This document shows, piece after piece, positions 20,943 through 60,479 of a stretch of 64,000 bases of DNA. Source of the DNA: Crotophaga sulcirostris. Taxonomy: Eukaryota; Chordata; Aves; Cuculiformes; Crotophagidae. Each line of letters begins with the position of its first letter. Within the stretch, counting starts at the first letter, position 1. The DNA lies in assembly GCA_013397455.1 (NCBI GenBank), contig VYZB01000295.1:435930-499929 (forward strand), read 5' to 3'. The position numbers were made by a program, and so were the translations under genes. Under the pieces are notes generated by a model, which was not told the DNA's origin, did not search any database, and saw only the letters and a program-made list of their open reading frames with translations.

Positions 20943-23900
20943 ACAAGCACTGACTTTGCATGCTCAGTTTGCTGTAATCTACAGAGCTGTCTCCAGCCCT
21001 AGAGTAATTTCATTTGAGAAGACTGACTGACAGTACCATTTCCAAGGTGTTGCTGTAGACACAGAGAAGGGGAACTTGCCCCTCCCTCCCCAGTTGCAGG
21101 GTGCTCAGGCTGGGCTAAGGGCACCCCAGTTGCAGCAATGGGCTCACTAAAGTTTTGGATATCATACCAAAAATACACACAAATTTGAGCAGAAGTTGGC
21201 AAAAAGGGTTCAGCTGTTGGAAAAGCCATACTGAATGTATAAATAACATAGACCAACACCCAGCACCCCTCCCTCCTCCTTACTTTTCTTCCTATTTTCT
21301 GTGGGAAGCCACTTTCAAAGTGAATCAGGGTCTCCCACCTCTCAGGCCATGGGGCTTCTGCAGGTTAAAACCGTGTAACAGTGGATCTCTCCAGAGCTCT
21401 GGCTGGAGCAGGCCAGTGTAACTCAGACTTGCTGAGTAAGGGCAAGAAATTGCCATTTTCTCTCCAGGCATACACCTCTTGCTGTAATAAGCTGCAAAGG
21501 TTGAGCACTGCTGGCAGGAGAAAGGAGAGTCCAAGCAGTGTCCCACACAGCTCTTGGAGGAAGGGGATGGATCAGACCCAGATGTCAGAATTTGGCCTCC
21601 AACCTCTGCACTGCCCGACCCACAGGGTTACTCTATCAGCACAATCCCCATCTCACTGCAACGAGCCGATACAGCAGAAGAGGTAACTGCCACCACAATC
21701 CATGTGTCCCCAGCCAGGACACTTGCACGTGCTCTAAGTAAAGATAAAAAAGCACATTACAGCAGCGAGCGTAACAGGTACCATCAGCACAACCACAAAT
21801 TTCAATGCAATACCACACTGATCCAGAGCTTTACTTCCAGGTTTTGGATTTTCTATGTAGCAGCATGTCTATCTTTGGTTCAGTCCAAATTTAGGACTTG
21901 TTCTCATCCCTGCCTTCCTCAAACTCAGCTGCTAAATCAGTGAAACTCAGCTTTCCAGTGAAATGCTGAATGCTATTGCTTCCAAGACAAGAAGCTGGAA
22001 AAAGGCATCATCCCAGTGACAAAACAAGGCACGGATGAAACATTCTTTATTCTCACACATTGCCGTAAGACAGAAGGGAAGGTTAAGGTAGAGGTAGCAG
22101 TAAGTTAATGAGAAATGCTGGATGCTGGTTAAACAAACAGCACGTCTCTCCATAAACCTTGGCTCTCATCCCTCCTTTTTATTTTTATCCTTGATGAATG
22201 CTTTCGTCACTGCCCTCGCTTTTACTGCCTTGCAAAGGTGGTTCCACATTTCCCTGCTTCTTCAGCAGAACTAGCACAAGTAAAATAGTCCAAAAAAAAA
22301 AAAGATCTGTCTTACATCATGCAACACTAACCCTGGCACACCAAGCCAATGTCAGCAACAGAAAGAAAACTGGACACAGCCTTTGGTATTTTAAGTTACC
22401 CGAGTTATCAGGTGCACAGACTAGAGCTGAGCTCCCTTTTGTGCGCAGCAGAACACATCCCTGCTCCATCAGGATTCACCCTGAGCACAGCTCTGACCTG
22501 ACAAGTGACCTTTTAAGGACAGCTGCTGCTTGATCATCAGGTCTGGTCCCTGCTGTGAACTGTCACGGTTTTGGGCTGGTTTCCCAGAGAAACGAGCCTC
22601 TGTGTGAGCGCCTGTGCTCGAGTTCACTCAGTCCATCCTCCCCAGAGCTGCTGAACCTGCAGGCCAGCTTCAACCAGGGTCAGTGGATGGATTGGAGATA
22701 AATGTCCCTGCAAGTCCCCTGAAAACAGAGCTCAGAGGAGCAACAGGCTTCTCCATGCAGCCCCTGCAAGCTGCAGCGTTACCCCACAAGCTGTTTGCAG
22801 CACTGAACACAGCACAAGGTGGTATGGGAAATGGTACAGCTACGCACCAGACAAACCCATCCAAACCAGGGACCGCTTGAGGCTCTGCTCACCAAGCTCC
22901 TCCTCTTCCACTGAGTGAGCTCTCACCATCTCTCCTTTTACACCTTGCAATGCTCCTCCTAGTGCCTCTCCTAAGCAGAACCAAAGGGCCACTGGGGAGA
23001 AGAAGGGGCACAGTTCCCTACAGCTCCCTCAAGGGTCACAACAGGACGGTCTTGCTCATTTCCTCAGCACAGAGCCCACACAGCTCCGTGCCGGGGTGTT
23101 TTTTGGTTGGATGTGTTGGCCAAGTATGCATTTTGGTGAGGTGTTTTATGCTGGAACTAGAAGTCTGGAAAGCACCCAGGAACTGAAGTCATCTAGAAGA
23201 GAAGACTCTCCTTCCTCTTCATCCTAGGGACTGCTCTAAATCCAACCATTCATGACAGCCTCGCCTTGAGCTAAACTGTCCTCCAGGTCTGAAGAATCAC
23301 TTCAGCAAATCAATGCTGAGGAGACCCCTTTACATTTGCCATACTGCATATCAAGGACCTGCGTTGAGATGCCTCAGGAGGCCCAGGAGCACTTTTACCC
23401 CTTCCCCAGCCAGAAGAGCACTTATAGACCTGGTCTGGAGAGATTCACGGAGTTCTGACACCACAGGAGACCTCAAAAGAACTGTCCCTTGAATCTGGAC
23501 TTCAGCTTGAAGAAGCATCCAGCCAGAAAGGTTCAGCCAAGGCTCATATCTGAAGATAAGGAGAAAGCAACAAGTTTTAGATGCCAGGGATAAGGACGTT
23601 CATAAAGGGGTCAGATAAAGTCACTAAGATATACGTATTTGACTCAACAGATTTGCTCTGGTGGCTACTCCCAGTTTGGCAATGAGGAACAGAACTTCCC
23701 CACAGCAGAATTCTGCTTTTGTTGCTCCCAATGCATGGCCATGCACAAAGAGACGAGCCTGGTACTCGCCGCGGTACCCACCACAACCAGCACTTCAGGA
23801 GGCACAGAAAAGGGCTTGGCAGCAGTGCCTTTAGCTGCAGGAAGTAGAAGACAAATTGCAAGGCTCCTTCACAGACAGACAACAGAGAAGTCTGAGATTG

Positions 23901-26900
23901 ACCAAAATAAACTCCATTTCCACTTGCCAAATCCAAACATCTCAGCAATAAATGTTAGTACCAGTCACGATTAATCCTCCAACAGCAAAACTGATGACAA
24001 TAAAAGTGCAGCAAAATTTTGCCGCAGCAAAAGATGTAATTTGAAAAAAAATCCTGAGCAAATAAGGAAGTTTCACTTGCCTACTCGAAGCACAAGCAGC
24101 AAGAATTTTTGAAGAATAAACCAGACTGCAGGCATGGAAAATGCCAGGCATAAAGCTTTAGAGAGTTACTTAATGCACTGAAATATAAATGGCAAGTGAT
24201 CCCAGATTATTTTAGAAAAGGCTGGCTACAATTTACAGCCTTGATTAGACTTATTATGGAAGGAAGAACAGCAAAATACGTTCAGTAATTAAATTTCCAA
24301 ACAGGAAAGCAAAGATTCTTACTCTTTAAAAAGTTAGAAATGAGTTTAAATATTGAATATTACTTTTTCCCATCCCAGCAGAAAAGCCTGCTGCCCAACA
24401 TGGTCATTTTCTAGGAGAGGAGACCGAACAAGGCTTTACAAAGAAGTGGAAAAGGGTTTTGGTGCCCTACAAGTTTTCCACGGCAAACCTAAAGACCATT
24501 TAACTACACCTCAGTTCCAAAAGTAATAAAACATAGTGGAAGGTTTAACACAACATTAGGGTAATTTTCACAACTTCCATCAGTATCTTGCAGTGCATTT
24601 CCCCCCTTAATTCTTTTAACAAGAAGACAGAAGTTGTCCAAGTGGATGATAACACCAATAACGAATGAGTAATCACCGCTCTGCTTGGAGCAAGTGATCC
24701 TTTGAGCTCTTTCCTAAAAATATTCCAGACTAACACCAACCAGAGCCGTGTTTCTGCATTTGAGAGACATCCTGTGGCCACTGCAGACACTGCAAGGTCC
24801 CCCAGCCGCTCGCCTTCCCTTGCAGAAGGGACCAAACACCCATCCATCCATCCACCCCACTGCCCCCAGACCCTGCTGGGCAGCCTCCAGCTTTTCAGCA
24901 GGTGCCTCACACCACCAGCCCCTGCTCCTTGGGACCGCAAACACAGGACAATCAAAACACACGCTTTTAAGTGTCTCCAAACTCCTATCAAGCTGCTGTT
25001 TTTTCCATCTACGTGGAAACGTGTGTGAAAGCACTTCACTTGCTGCCTTTTGGCTGGGTAAGCCGGGAGGGGAAACAAACCTACGCTTAGAAAGACTCTG
25101 CTGTTTGTATTTGACTCCAGTGCTCACGTGGAGCTGAGGACTTGATAAAAGACACCCCCAAGCACACAGGGCTTTACCTCGAGACGAGCATGTGATTCAA
25201 ACACATGCGATTGCAGAAGCAGCAGCATTTCACTTCCCAATTTTGCATCCTCATATGCTTCAATAGAATTATTTTCATGGTGAGATATTTGAGTATCTCA
25301 TTTTTATTCACCTAATATTTTCAGCGTGATCAGCAGCTACAAGGAAACATGAGCTGCGCGAATAATTTGTCTATACACCCTGAATTTCATAAAGATTGTT
25401 GAATAACATCATTAGGGTATTAACGGGATGACTGAGAAGTGCAACATTTCTATGCCTTGGAATTCAACGGTGTGGTTCCCACAGCAACCAAAACCATGGC
25501 CACTGTGCATCGATTTTACATCCAAATATCAGAACACACAGTTCCACACGCTCAACACGTGTAAGAAAAAAACCAAGCAAAAGCACTTTTCCCTGCAATA
25601 AATATCTTACCTGCTAAGCCACAACTACCACAAGGTGTTAATGGCACTTGTAGGTGAGAATGTACTCTAAGCTGACAATTAATGCCCTGGACGCAACTTC
25701 TGTGCACAGATATTTACTTCTTTTGCTTGAAATACAATACTATTTGAACATCAGAAGCACTGGATGAATAGACTGCTCCTCCGTGGTTTTGCTCACTTTA
25801 TGCAGCCCCTTTGCTCAGAGGCAGGACCTGGCAGCACATGAAGAAGAGAGCAGCACAAACAGGAACACAAAATCCATTGAGTTACCAAAGTAAGTTTAAG
25901 GGTCAGCTTTCTTCTGCTCTTAGTTTGTGAGAAGAAAGGAGCGCACACACAAACTGTCACTACATCTCTGTTATGTTTCTTGGACTTCTCTCTCAGCAAT
26001 TACTGCTGCTGTAACACAGGACACTGATCAGCCTTTTGTATGAAGCGAGACTTTTAACCTTGAGCAATTAATAAGAATTGTTTGAGTTTTATCCAAAACT
26101 TAACGGATGTTCCTGATGTTCTCTGAAGCAACAGAGTAATTCGGTGATGAAATCAGTGAAGCAATTCACTGCTCCAGAGAGAAAACTTCCAGTCAAAGGT
26201 GGAATTTTCACAGCCACACATTATGGGAACGTCGGATCAGGGGTTTAACTGGCAGCACCAGTGATTTGCAGTAACACGAACTTGTCTTTACAAGAAAGCA
26301 CCAGGGATTTTCTATGAAAACTTAAAGCAAATTACATTATATTAACAGTTGGAAATAAGGGAAGCTGCAAATCTATGTTTAAAAAGAAACAATCTACAGT
26401 GAGACCAGCTTTTCAAAAGTGTATTTAATATTTCCTCAACATCTGCAATGTGAATGAGAAAAAAAATTTACATCACTGTGAACCCCCCAAGCAGTAGAAA
26501 TGCCATCTTCTACCGAGATTCTCTAAATATTTAACTCTTTAGGTTACAAAGAGACAAGATCTTGGATAGTTGATCACAGGTTGCTCAGCATGAAACACCC
26601 AGCCACCCTGCCCTTGAAATACAGAGAAAGCCACTAGTTTGTAGGTGGCCTCTGCCCATTACCCAGCAAGGTGCCTGAAACCAGCACAACCAAGCAGGTT
26701 TTACTCAAAGCAGCCATGTGTGTGCTGCTGCTGCAGACCAGGGCTTAACAGAGAAAATGGTTCTCTGGGCTGGCTGCAGTCCTAATTAATTGCAATCCAC
26801 AACATAGTGGATGACACAGCAGCTGTGGGAAAGGCTGATTAAAAGCCTCTGCACATTATCCTAATAGGCCCATGTATAGCCAAGCTTTTAACTGAATTGG

Positions 26901-29594
26901 AGGTCTTTAAAATCCAGATCTGCTACAATCTCGCCATGTGACTAGAACGACTCCTGAACCTCTGACTTAATTTCTTTAACATAAACACGCTGATACTAAT
27001 TTCAAATTATTTTTTTAAAATAGCCTAGTTTAAATTGACAATAAATGCTGCGATTAAAAAAAATTGACATACAGTATCTCTCTACATTTGATCTTGAAAT
27101 TTCACCGTAATACAAGAGAAAAAGGTGAACCTTGCCCAAATCTGTAATAAAAATCTTTGAACCCACACCCAGATTGGACCAGGTACTGTAGCCTGAATAA
27201 AAGTAGTATCCAAAACACTTAGACTAGCAGAACATGATTTTCCTTTAACGCACCTCTACTTCTCAACATGGTCAAGGACCTGAGACCTTCTGAAAAGGTA
27301 AAACAGACTGAAGTGTTTTATTAAGTCCAAGTAGAGGAAAGGTTTGCATGAGAAAGTTTATTTGAACTTGTTTATTCCTGCTCAATGTTCAGATTTTCTT
27401 TTTTAATACACATACCTAAACTTTCTCCAGCAGCAGCAAACCCCGCAGCCCAAACTCTGACGATGTTTTTCTCTGCCAGACCCAGCAACCAAGAGACCTC
27501 TTCCAAACTGGAAGACATGGGTTTTTGGCGATGTAAACCTTTAGTCACAAGCCCATTACAAACACACCCCCAACACAGCATTTCAACCACAAGTTACAGG
27601 ACATCGGTCACACTACTTCACAAAACCACTTCTCGGTTGCTAGACGCATCTCAAAACGCCTGGGCCTGCTGCTACATCTTCACCACACACTGACTTCTGA
27701 TTATTTTTAAGATTTGTCTCTTAAGGAGAGAAAAATCAGCTGTAGTTCTGCAGACTCATATCGGAAGCAGTGTTGATAAACCAACAGATCCCCAAGGAAT
27801 ATGAACAAGTAAGAGGCCCATATTTGGCAAGAAATTTGTCTTTGGTCTGGAGATCTGAAGAAAGCAATTTTTCTTTCCAGGCAAATCCTAGAGGTGTGAA
27901 CAGTAAGCATGCAGTGTGCTAAAAAACCAAGGGTATATTCTTGCAACTTGGTAATTTTACAAGGCATTTGGGAAGGAAGCTGCTAAAAATCTGTTTCTGA
28001 TTACAGTAATTTTTTTTTTTGTAATACCTCAAATACAGATTTACTCTGAAAGAAACTTTTGAGAACACTTTAAGAAAAATACTGAAGTAGAAACTTTAAA
28101 TATCCAAAGTATGATACTGGTGCACTTTTTTGAAACAATTACATACTTAACAGGTGAAGTAGGAAGAGAGTATTTCAGAAAACATTTAATATGAAACCTT
28201 TTGGAACTTCCATCGAATACAGATTTACATCATTTATCAGAACACTTTTTCAGTTCAGACAACAAGGTGCACTGCCAGGTGAAAAAAATACATTTGGAGG
28301 AGTGCTTAAAACATCGGAAGTGAAAGGTTAGGTGACCATTCACCTGAGAAAGTACAATGACTGCCCTGAAATGTCTTATTGCTATTACAAAATGGAGTTT
28401 TCATGGAAAAAAACATACTGAGCAGCACAGGCACGGGCAGAGCACTGAAAGCCAACTGAACTCCAGGAGCACCTGGAGTTCTCAAGCCATGGTGTGATAC
28501 AGAATATACAGAGAATAAAATGCAAATTCAGGAATACTGACTACATTTAACAACTATGGTTACCCTTTAAACTAGCATAATCAATATCAATGCTCAGGGA
28601 AAGGGGGCAAGTCTGCTGCCTTCACAGACTACAGATAACAAGAACTTACTTGCAAAATATTAAGGACTTTGCATTTTCACCTCGGGTCAAACCTGAACTG
28701 TGTACTATGAATACCTATTAGCTCACTGCAAATTTAAAATGCAAATTTAGGCTCCAGTTTAAAGCACATGTTAAGTACATGCTTAAGCGCTTCACTGAAA
28801 TATCACCATAAAACATTAATACAAAAAGTCAAGTAGATAATGCAGGACATCATCTACAGAAGTCCGTGATGAAATAAACTGAATATCAGCAGGAAACAAC
28901 ACATGAAAAAATATCTTCATTCTAGTTTCCAAACTCAAATCCAGCTCACCACAGTGATGGCTAAAAACCAAGGAACATCTCGGAGTAGCTTCACGTCCTA
29001 CAGAAAGCTAGCTGGCCATCACAAGAGTTCATCAAGGGCAGGCTTCCACACTGCACGTTAAAAGAGTGACAGCGGACTCCCCTCTGCAGCAGAAGCCAGG
29101 GTCACAACTGGCATGAAGCCATCAAAAGCAATACAACCAGAGCCAAGTGGAAGCACACTGGAAGAGAGCTGCAAGAAAAAGTTTTAACTGCTACTGCCTA
29201 TGGCTGTAATTTAGCAAGCTGGACATTACAACAGAGGAGATCAGTAGCCAATTTGATTCCCACTTTTGGGTTTCAATACTGTGTGCACCTAGAATGCAAA
29301 GGATTATATTGCCACATGTGCAGCAAACCTCAGAATGGCACCAACTCGGACATGGCAACTTGCATCAAAATACGGTCGTTATTTGAGAGTCCTTTTGTGC
29401 TTTGTATCAGTCTGACTTAGTCTAATCTGGAGAACTTGGTCTGAAAGAAGTCACTAGTCGGCATTTAGCACATCCTTTTAGACTGCCTCATTCTGTAGAG
29501 GAACGGTGGAACAACAGAAAAGTGTTCTTAGCTGCAATCAATACTCATAAGCCAAAAGGACGAAGATACAACTTTAGCAGTTCAGCAGAAGCGT
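20943..29594. other. Intergenic DNA up to the MARK3 3' end
   Basis: About 8.7 kb with no supported gene. Base composition shifts from mixed to AT-rich from about 23.9 kb onward. A short (CCAT)n run lies at about 24839-24856. AATAAA hexamers on the minus strand (TTTATT at 27317-27322, 27357-27362 and 27371-27376) could serve longer MARK3 3' ends. Frames such as 24545-25078 (minus) are not recognised. Confidence 0.5.
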
Positions 29595-30317
29595 AAGAAT
29601 GGAAGTGTTTACCCAAATTTTAATGCACAAATCAACTACATCTTTTAAAATTTGATTCAGACTTAAATAATAAATAGGTGGGCAAAATATAATGCAAGAC
29701 TTACTCAGTAAAAGTGAATTTTTAATAATCTCATGAGATCTACTTAGGAAACAGGACTAATAATGTTCACAACCGTAAATCCAAACCCTTCACACACTTT
29801 CTTTTTTAACACAGCAGTGAACTGTAAACCTGCATTTACTGGTTATCGCTTCAGTTTTTTAAAATATTAACTCAAGTGTTTCCTCCTTGGCCATTTCAAT
29901 TTTTAGCACCAAAATTAGCCCAAAAGAGGTACTGGTACAGCTTGATGTTGTAAATGAATTGTTTATATATAATACTTTATATATTATACACACATACTGT
30001 ACATTCACACGTCCACACAAACAGGAGGCATATTTAAATGAATATATTCTGTGTTTCAATTTGTTGTCAAAGACTTAGGAGCAATGGAAATAAAGCAGAA
30101 GGGGTAATATTTTACATAGTAGGCAACTTTAATGCTGTAGTGCACTTATAAAAAAGTCCAACTCTCCCTCCCAGCTCAGCAGCTTTTTTTTTTTTTTAAT
30201 ATCACTATTCAGAAGGATGCAGAAGTTATTGCCTAAATGTTATTCTATACATTTCCATCGGAATTCTCAAAAACACTTGAAATTGCTAACTAATTTACAA
30301 CGTAACTATTTTCCTTG
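29595..30317 (-). terminator. MARK3: MARK3 3'UTR (minimum extent) with ATTAAA signal
   Basis: This AT-rich stretch lies just downstream of the MARK3 stop. The first plausible polyadenylation hexamer on the minus strand that gives a UTR of about 0.7 kb is ATTAAA at 29624-29619. Canonical AATAAA hexamers occur only much further downstream (27376 and beyond), so a 3-kb UTR is also possible. An AU-rich segment with repeated TATATA lies at about 29958-29990. The 3' boundary is inferred. Confidence 0.5.
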
Positions 30318-56376
<26,059 letters not shown>

Positions 56377-59300
56377 CTGGATAGAAAACAAGCCCAATTA
56401 TATAAGTGACATCTCAAAGAAACAGGAGTTTTAATCAAAAAGTTCAACATTTATTACTAAACTTGGCGTGTACTTATCCACTCAGAGCTACATAAACAAC
56501 TACTATATTGACCAACGTATTTCAGGGAAAGTTGCTAAATAACTTAGGTGCTTGTTATTTGATCTATTTGGTTTCTACTGTACTTGAAAGAGGATTTTGT
56601 TTTTCCTGTGTGGCTAATTATAGACCAGTAGAAGCAATGACTTTCAGAAAGGTTACTGAAGTTATTTCCATTCTAACACTGTATATAGCTATAAATGCTT
56701 TCCCTCTAGGCTGAAGTTTTCCAGTTCCTCTCCAAAGGTAGCTTTTCATGCTGCAGCATGCAGAGAAAAGGGTAAGAAACCAGTTTAGCTACTGGAGAAA
56801 TTACTGAGAAACAGCTTGTTTGGCAAAATTTAAGCAGTGAGAAGTAACTGCACATCTAACAGAGGTCTTCTGGCTAAGTGCATATGGTTTATTTTATTTT
56901 GCATACTGTACAATAGTAGCAAGCTCAATGGAAAAAATATCTCTATGTCTCTTAAGTGCAATGGAATCATTTCTTCCATCATAATTCCCAAATAACATTA
57001 ATTTTTCCCTGCTTTATATAGCAAACTATATAAGCTATTTACATAGCACAGTGACCTGGTACATTCCTTTAGAGTCATAGGCATTGCTGCAGAACTCAAC
57101 ATGTATGGGAAAACTGGAGAAAGTCTTATCATTCCATGGTCACAAGTGTGATCAAAGATTTTATTGTCATGCATACACAGTCAGAATTGAGGTAGATGTT
57201 ATGGCTTCTCAAAATAAGTGGAACTGCACATAAAAGAAATATACTGTAATAACTACACTTAAATAAATGTATTTCCACTCTTTGTTCCAGATTAAAAAGA
57301 TTTGCAACACAGAAAGATGAAGTATCATTACTGTTACAAAATGTAAGTCATGATCAGACGGCCCAGCTTAGTGCAAGGATCCTCCTGTACTATTAAGCAG
57401 CAATGGTTCTCTCCCAGTATTTTAGAGTAGGTGAAAACAAGTAGCTGAAAGCAAGGTTCTTGGTAGGTCAAAGAGCTGACTTACCAGTCAATTTTGCATG
57501 TGAAACTTCAGCACCACTGTAATGATCTTAGTGCCCCCATACTATTGAATCGTGCAAGTGCAAAATACTACCTTAGAAACCAAGCAGTCCATAAAAAGTT
57601 GAAATATTTCCATTCCCTACACTTCCATTCTGGTTCTGCTTGTTCCTTTGTATATTGGGTCCCTCTTTCAGGCTCTAAATTCAGCTTTTTATAGTTACTG
57701 AAACTGCCAAATTTCTCCCATGCTGTCGCTTGTACCATCCTTTTGGTTTTCCTTCTTTTCTTCTCTACTACCATTACCTGAGCACCAGTCACAAGCTCTG
57801 TAGGTGCTTCCAAGGGTGACAGCATGACAAACACCTCGAGCTTCATTTGGGTCTGCAGAGACACAGCACTATACCATTCACTTCTAAACTGCTTTTACCC
57901 TGAGTATCCAAGAGCAGAAGGTCTACCAGATGATCAATCATTAGTTTCCTTTGGAGATGCTTTTGAACTACTCTACATTGCAACAGGATAGCACAGAGAC
58001 TACAGGAGTGAGTCCAATCTAAATGGAGGGGAAATAATGCAATGAGTATAACATTAATAATTGAAAAACTGCAGTCAAAATGGAACGAAAAATAGCACAC
58101 AGCATGGCTGCACCAGATTGAGAATCTTGTCTTTCACCTTCCATCACTGTTTTCACTGACAGACCCATCAACTCCATCCTTTGGAGTGTGAGAAATCTGC
58201 TGACACTCGGCAGGTGGGGAGAGAGGGTAAGAAACAGTAGGCCTTTTTGCTAGAGGTGACAACTGGGGCATTGAAATACATTTCTTGGGAGGGATTTAAA
58301 AAAATCTGCATAATCACAGGTTTTGAAGAACAAGTTAGAACACGTTATCTCCAGGCAAACAAATCATTCTCCATAAAGATTAAATGACAAAAGGACAGAT
58401 AAATGACCTCTCAAGGTCCCTTCCACACTGCCAGGGAGTATTTAGTTTCTTAACTGGAACATATGAGTAAGATATATTTTGTGGATTTTTTAATTTTCCG
58501 AGATCTGTCCTAACCTCTACGAGCATTAAAAATTCTAAATTGCTTCTGCAGGGGAACAGGGGAAGACTGAAGGAGGTCAGATCTAACTGGCTCCAGTAAA
58601 GGAAGAGAGGGAAGTAATACACATGGATTTTGGGAGGAGCCCCTGCCCTAAGTCTTGGTTTCCCAGTTTTGCATTAATTCTTATCCAGATAGGCAGATTT
58701 TATTATGGAAAAAGGATTGCAAGATCGAACCACAACTGCTTGGAAGCCTGTGGTAGGGAAAGAGAACTGAGGTGACATTAAGAATGTAAAACGTTCTAGA
58801 TTTCAATTTCTCACACATGGTTGCACAAAAGGAGCTTGAAATGAAGAAACGCAGAGCATGGCTGTATTTTTAGTGTTTGTAGCCTCTCCTGTGTTCTTTG
58901 CCAACCATGACTGGAATAACGTGATCACTGTCTTACACATTCTTTTTTCCTGCTAAACATCTTAAGTATGCATAACAAAATGGTCAAAAAAATTTAACAA
59001 GCAAAGAGAAAAGAATTACCAAATTCTGCTCTTTGCTTGCTAGAGAGCAAGTGCCTGCTCAGATAAAATCCAAGTGTCTGATGAAGAAATCTCATCTACT
59101 GAAAGAAGAAACATGATCTTAATACAAGATATAATGCAACCTATTGTAAGAACTAAGCTCTATACCATGGCACAACTGTTTCTTCAGTTAAGAGAGCCTC
59201 CATCACGTAAATCAGGTAGTGAATTGAAAAAATAAATCCCTATTATGTCATAAGTCCCTATTTCATGTAAGAACAGCTGCACTGAGTCAGATAATAGGTC

Positions 59301-59823
59301 TACAGAGTATTTTCCTTCCAACAATGGCTAAAAGCTATATGAAGCTACTCTGGGACTGCAGTAAGGTGAAATGAATAGTTTAATGACTTATAAACCCAGT
59401 AAGATTTAGTTTCTTTTGACACGGTCCCACAGTCAGGAGTCCTAATGTCTAATAAATGCTAATAAGTACTGATCGAAGTTTCCTGAATTCTGTCCTGCAC
59501 GCATCCTCTTCTCTCTAGTGAAAGTGCAATACCCTTGTGCCATAGTTTCTGCTCCTTGGGTTATTACTAGGATTCTCTCTTTTTTTTTTCCAGAAACTCA
59601 TGCTTTTGAAGCTCTCAAGAACCTCTTATCTTTGAGATAAAGGTCCTCTAAAATGGGTTGAGCTCTGTAGCCAGAAAGTCAGCTGTTGAGCCAGAAAGCA
59701 CAGCTGTCTGCATCAAGAGACAAGTCTTATAAGAAGAAACTGAAAACATTCTTCCGTATATTTCAGTGGGTTCAAGTGAGGACATCTACAAACCTTAACA
59801 AATGGCATTTAGTCTACCAAAGT
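56377..59823 (-). other. MARK3: MARK3 intron, proximal part
   Basis: This is the 3' part (in gene order) of an intron that runs beyond the window. I searched for the expected upstream kinase exons (LFREVRIMKILNHPNIVK, the LYLIMEYASGG segment and VFDYLVAHGRMKEKEAR) and found none. The frames here (57494-58622) show no recognisable protein. Confidence 0.6.
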
Positions 59824-59846
59824 AAAAAAAAAAACAAAAACAAAAA

Positions 59847-60242
59847 CAAGCTGAGAAACTGAAGTAGGGTTGTTTAGCTTAGAGAAGAAGAGGCTGAGGG
59901 AAGACCTCATCACTGTCTACACCTGTCTGAAATGACATTATGGCTATGTAGGTAGGTGCTGGTCTCTTCTCCCTGGTGACAGTCAATAGGACAAGAGGAA
60001 ATGGCCTCACGTTGCACCAGAGAAGGTTCAGATTGGACATCAGGAAAAATTTCTTCACTGAAAGGGTTGTGAGGCACTGGCAGAGGCTGCCCAGGGAGAT
60101 GGTGGAGTCCCCATCCCTGGAGGTGTTTATAAAGATGGGCAGATGAGGTGCCCAGGGATACGGTTTAGTAAGTGGACAGGTACGGTTGGACTCAAATGAT
60201 CTCAAAGGTCTTTTCCAACCAGGCGGTTCTATGATTCTATGA
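59847..60242 (+). mobile_element. CR1 LINE 3' end in MARK3 intron, about 0.4 kb
   Basis: It starts after an A/C-rich tract (59824-59847) at GCTGAGAAACTGAAGTAGGG. It contains GTGCTGGTCTCTTCTCCCTG, CAGATTGGACATCAGGAAAA and GTCCCCATCCCTGGAGGTGT. It ends in GTCTTTTCCAACCAGGCGGT, then TCTATGATTCTATGA. It belongs to the same subfamily type as the copy at 20556-20942 and lies antisense to MARK3. Confidence 0.94.
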
Positions 60243-60479
60243 AGTACATAAAATCAACTCTAGATGGTTCAAACATCCAGCTCAGCAGGTAACTATCTTT
60301 TAAATTCTTTGCCTTCACATTTGTTTTTGAAAAATGAAGTTACATATATCCTATACAACCCACATTATCTGATAAAATTAAGCACAAAGTGTACCTGTAA
60401 AACATGTTTGACCTGTTTCCACAACTCTTCACTTGAAAGGGAGCTGAATTGTTAGAAAAAAAAATAGGTAATTGCAAAA

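Noticed and set aside
24545..25078. 177-codon minus-strand frame
   Set aside because: No family is recognised, and the (CCAT)n repeat contributes part of it (WGGWMDGW-like residues).
58380..58445. CTCAAGGTCCCTTCCACACTGCC, similar to a CR1 tail
   Set aside because: The match is about 20 bases with no terminal octamer or upstream CR1 blocks; too little to call an element.
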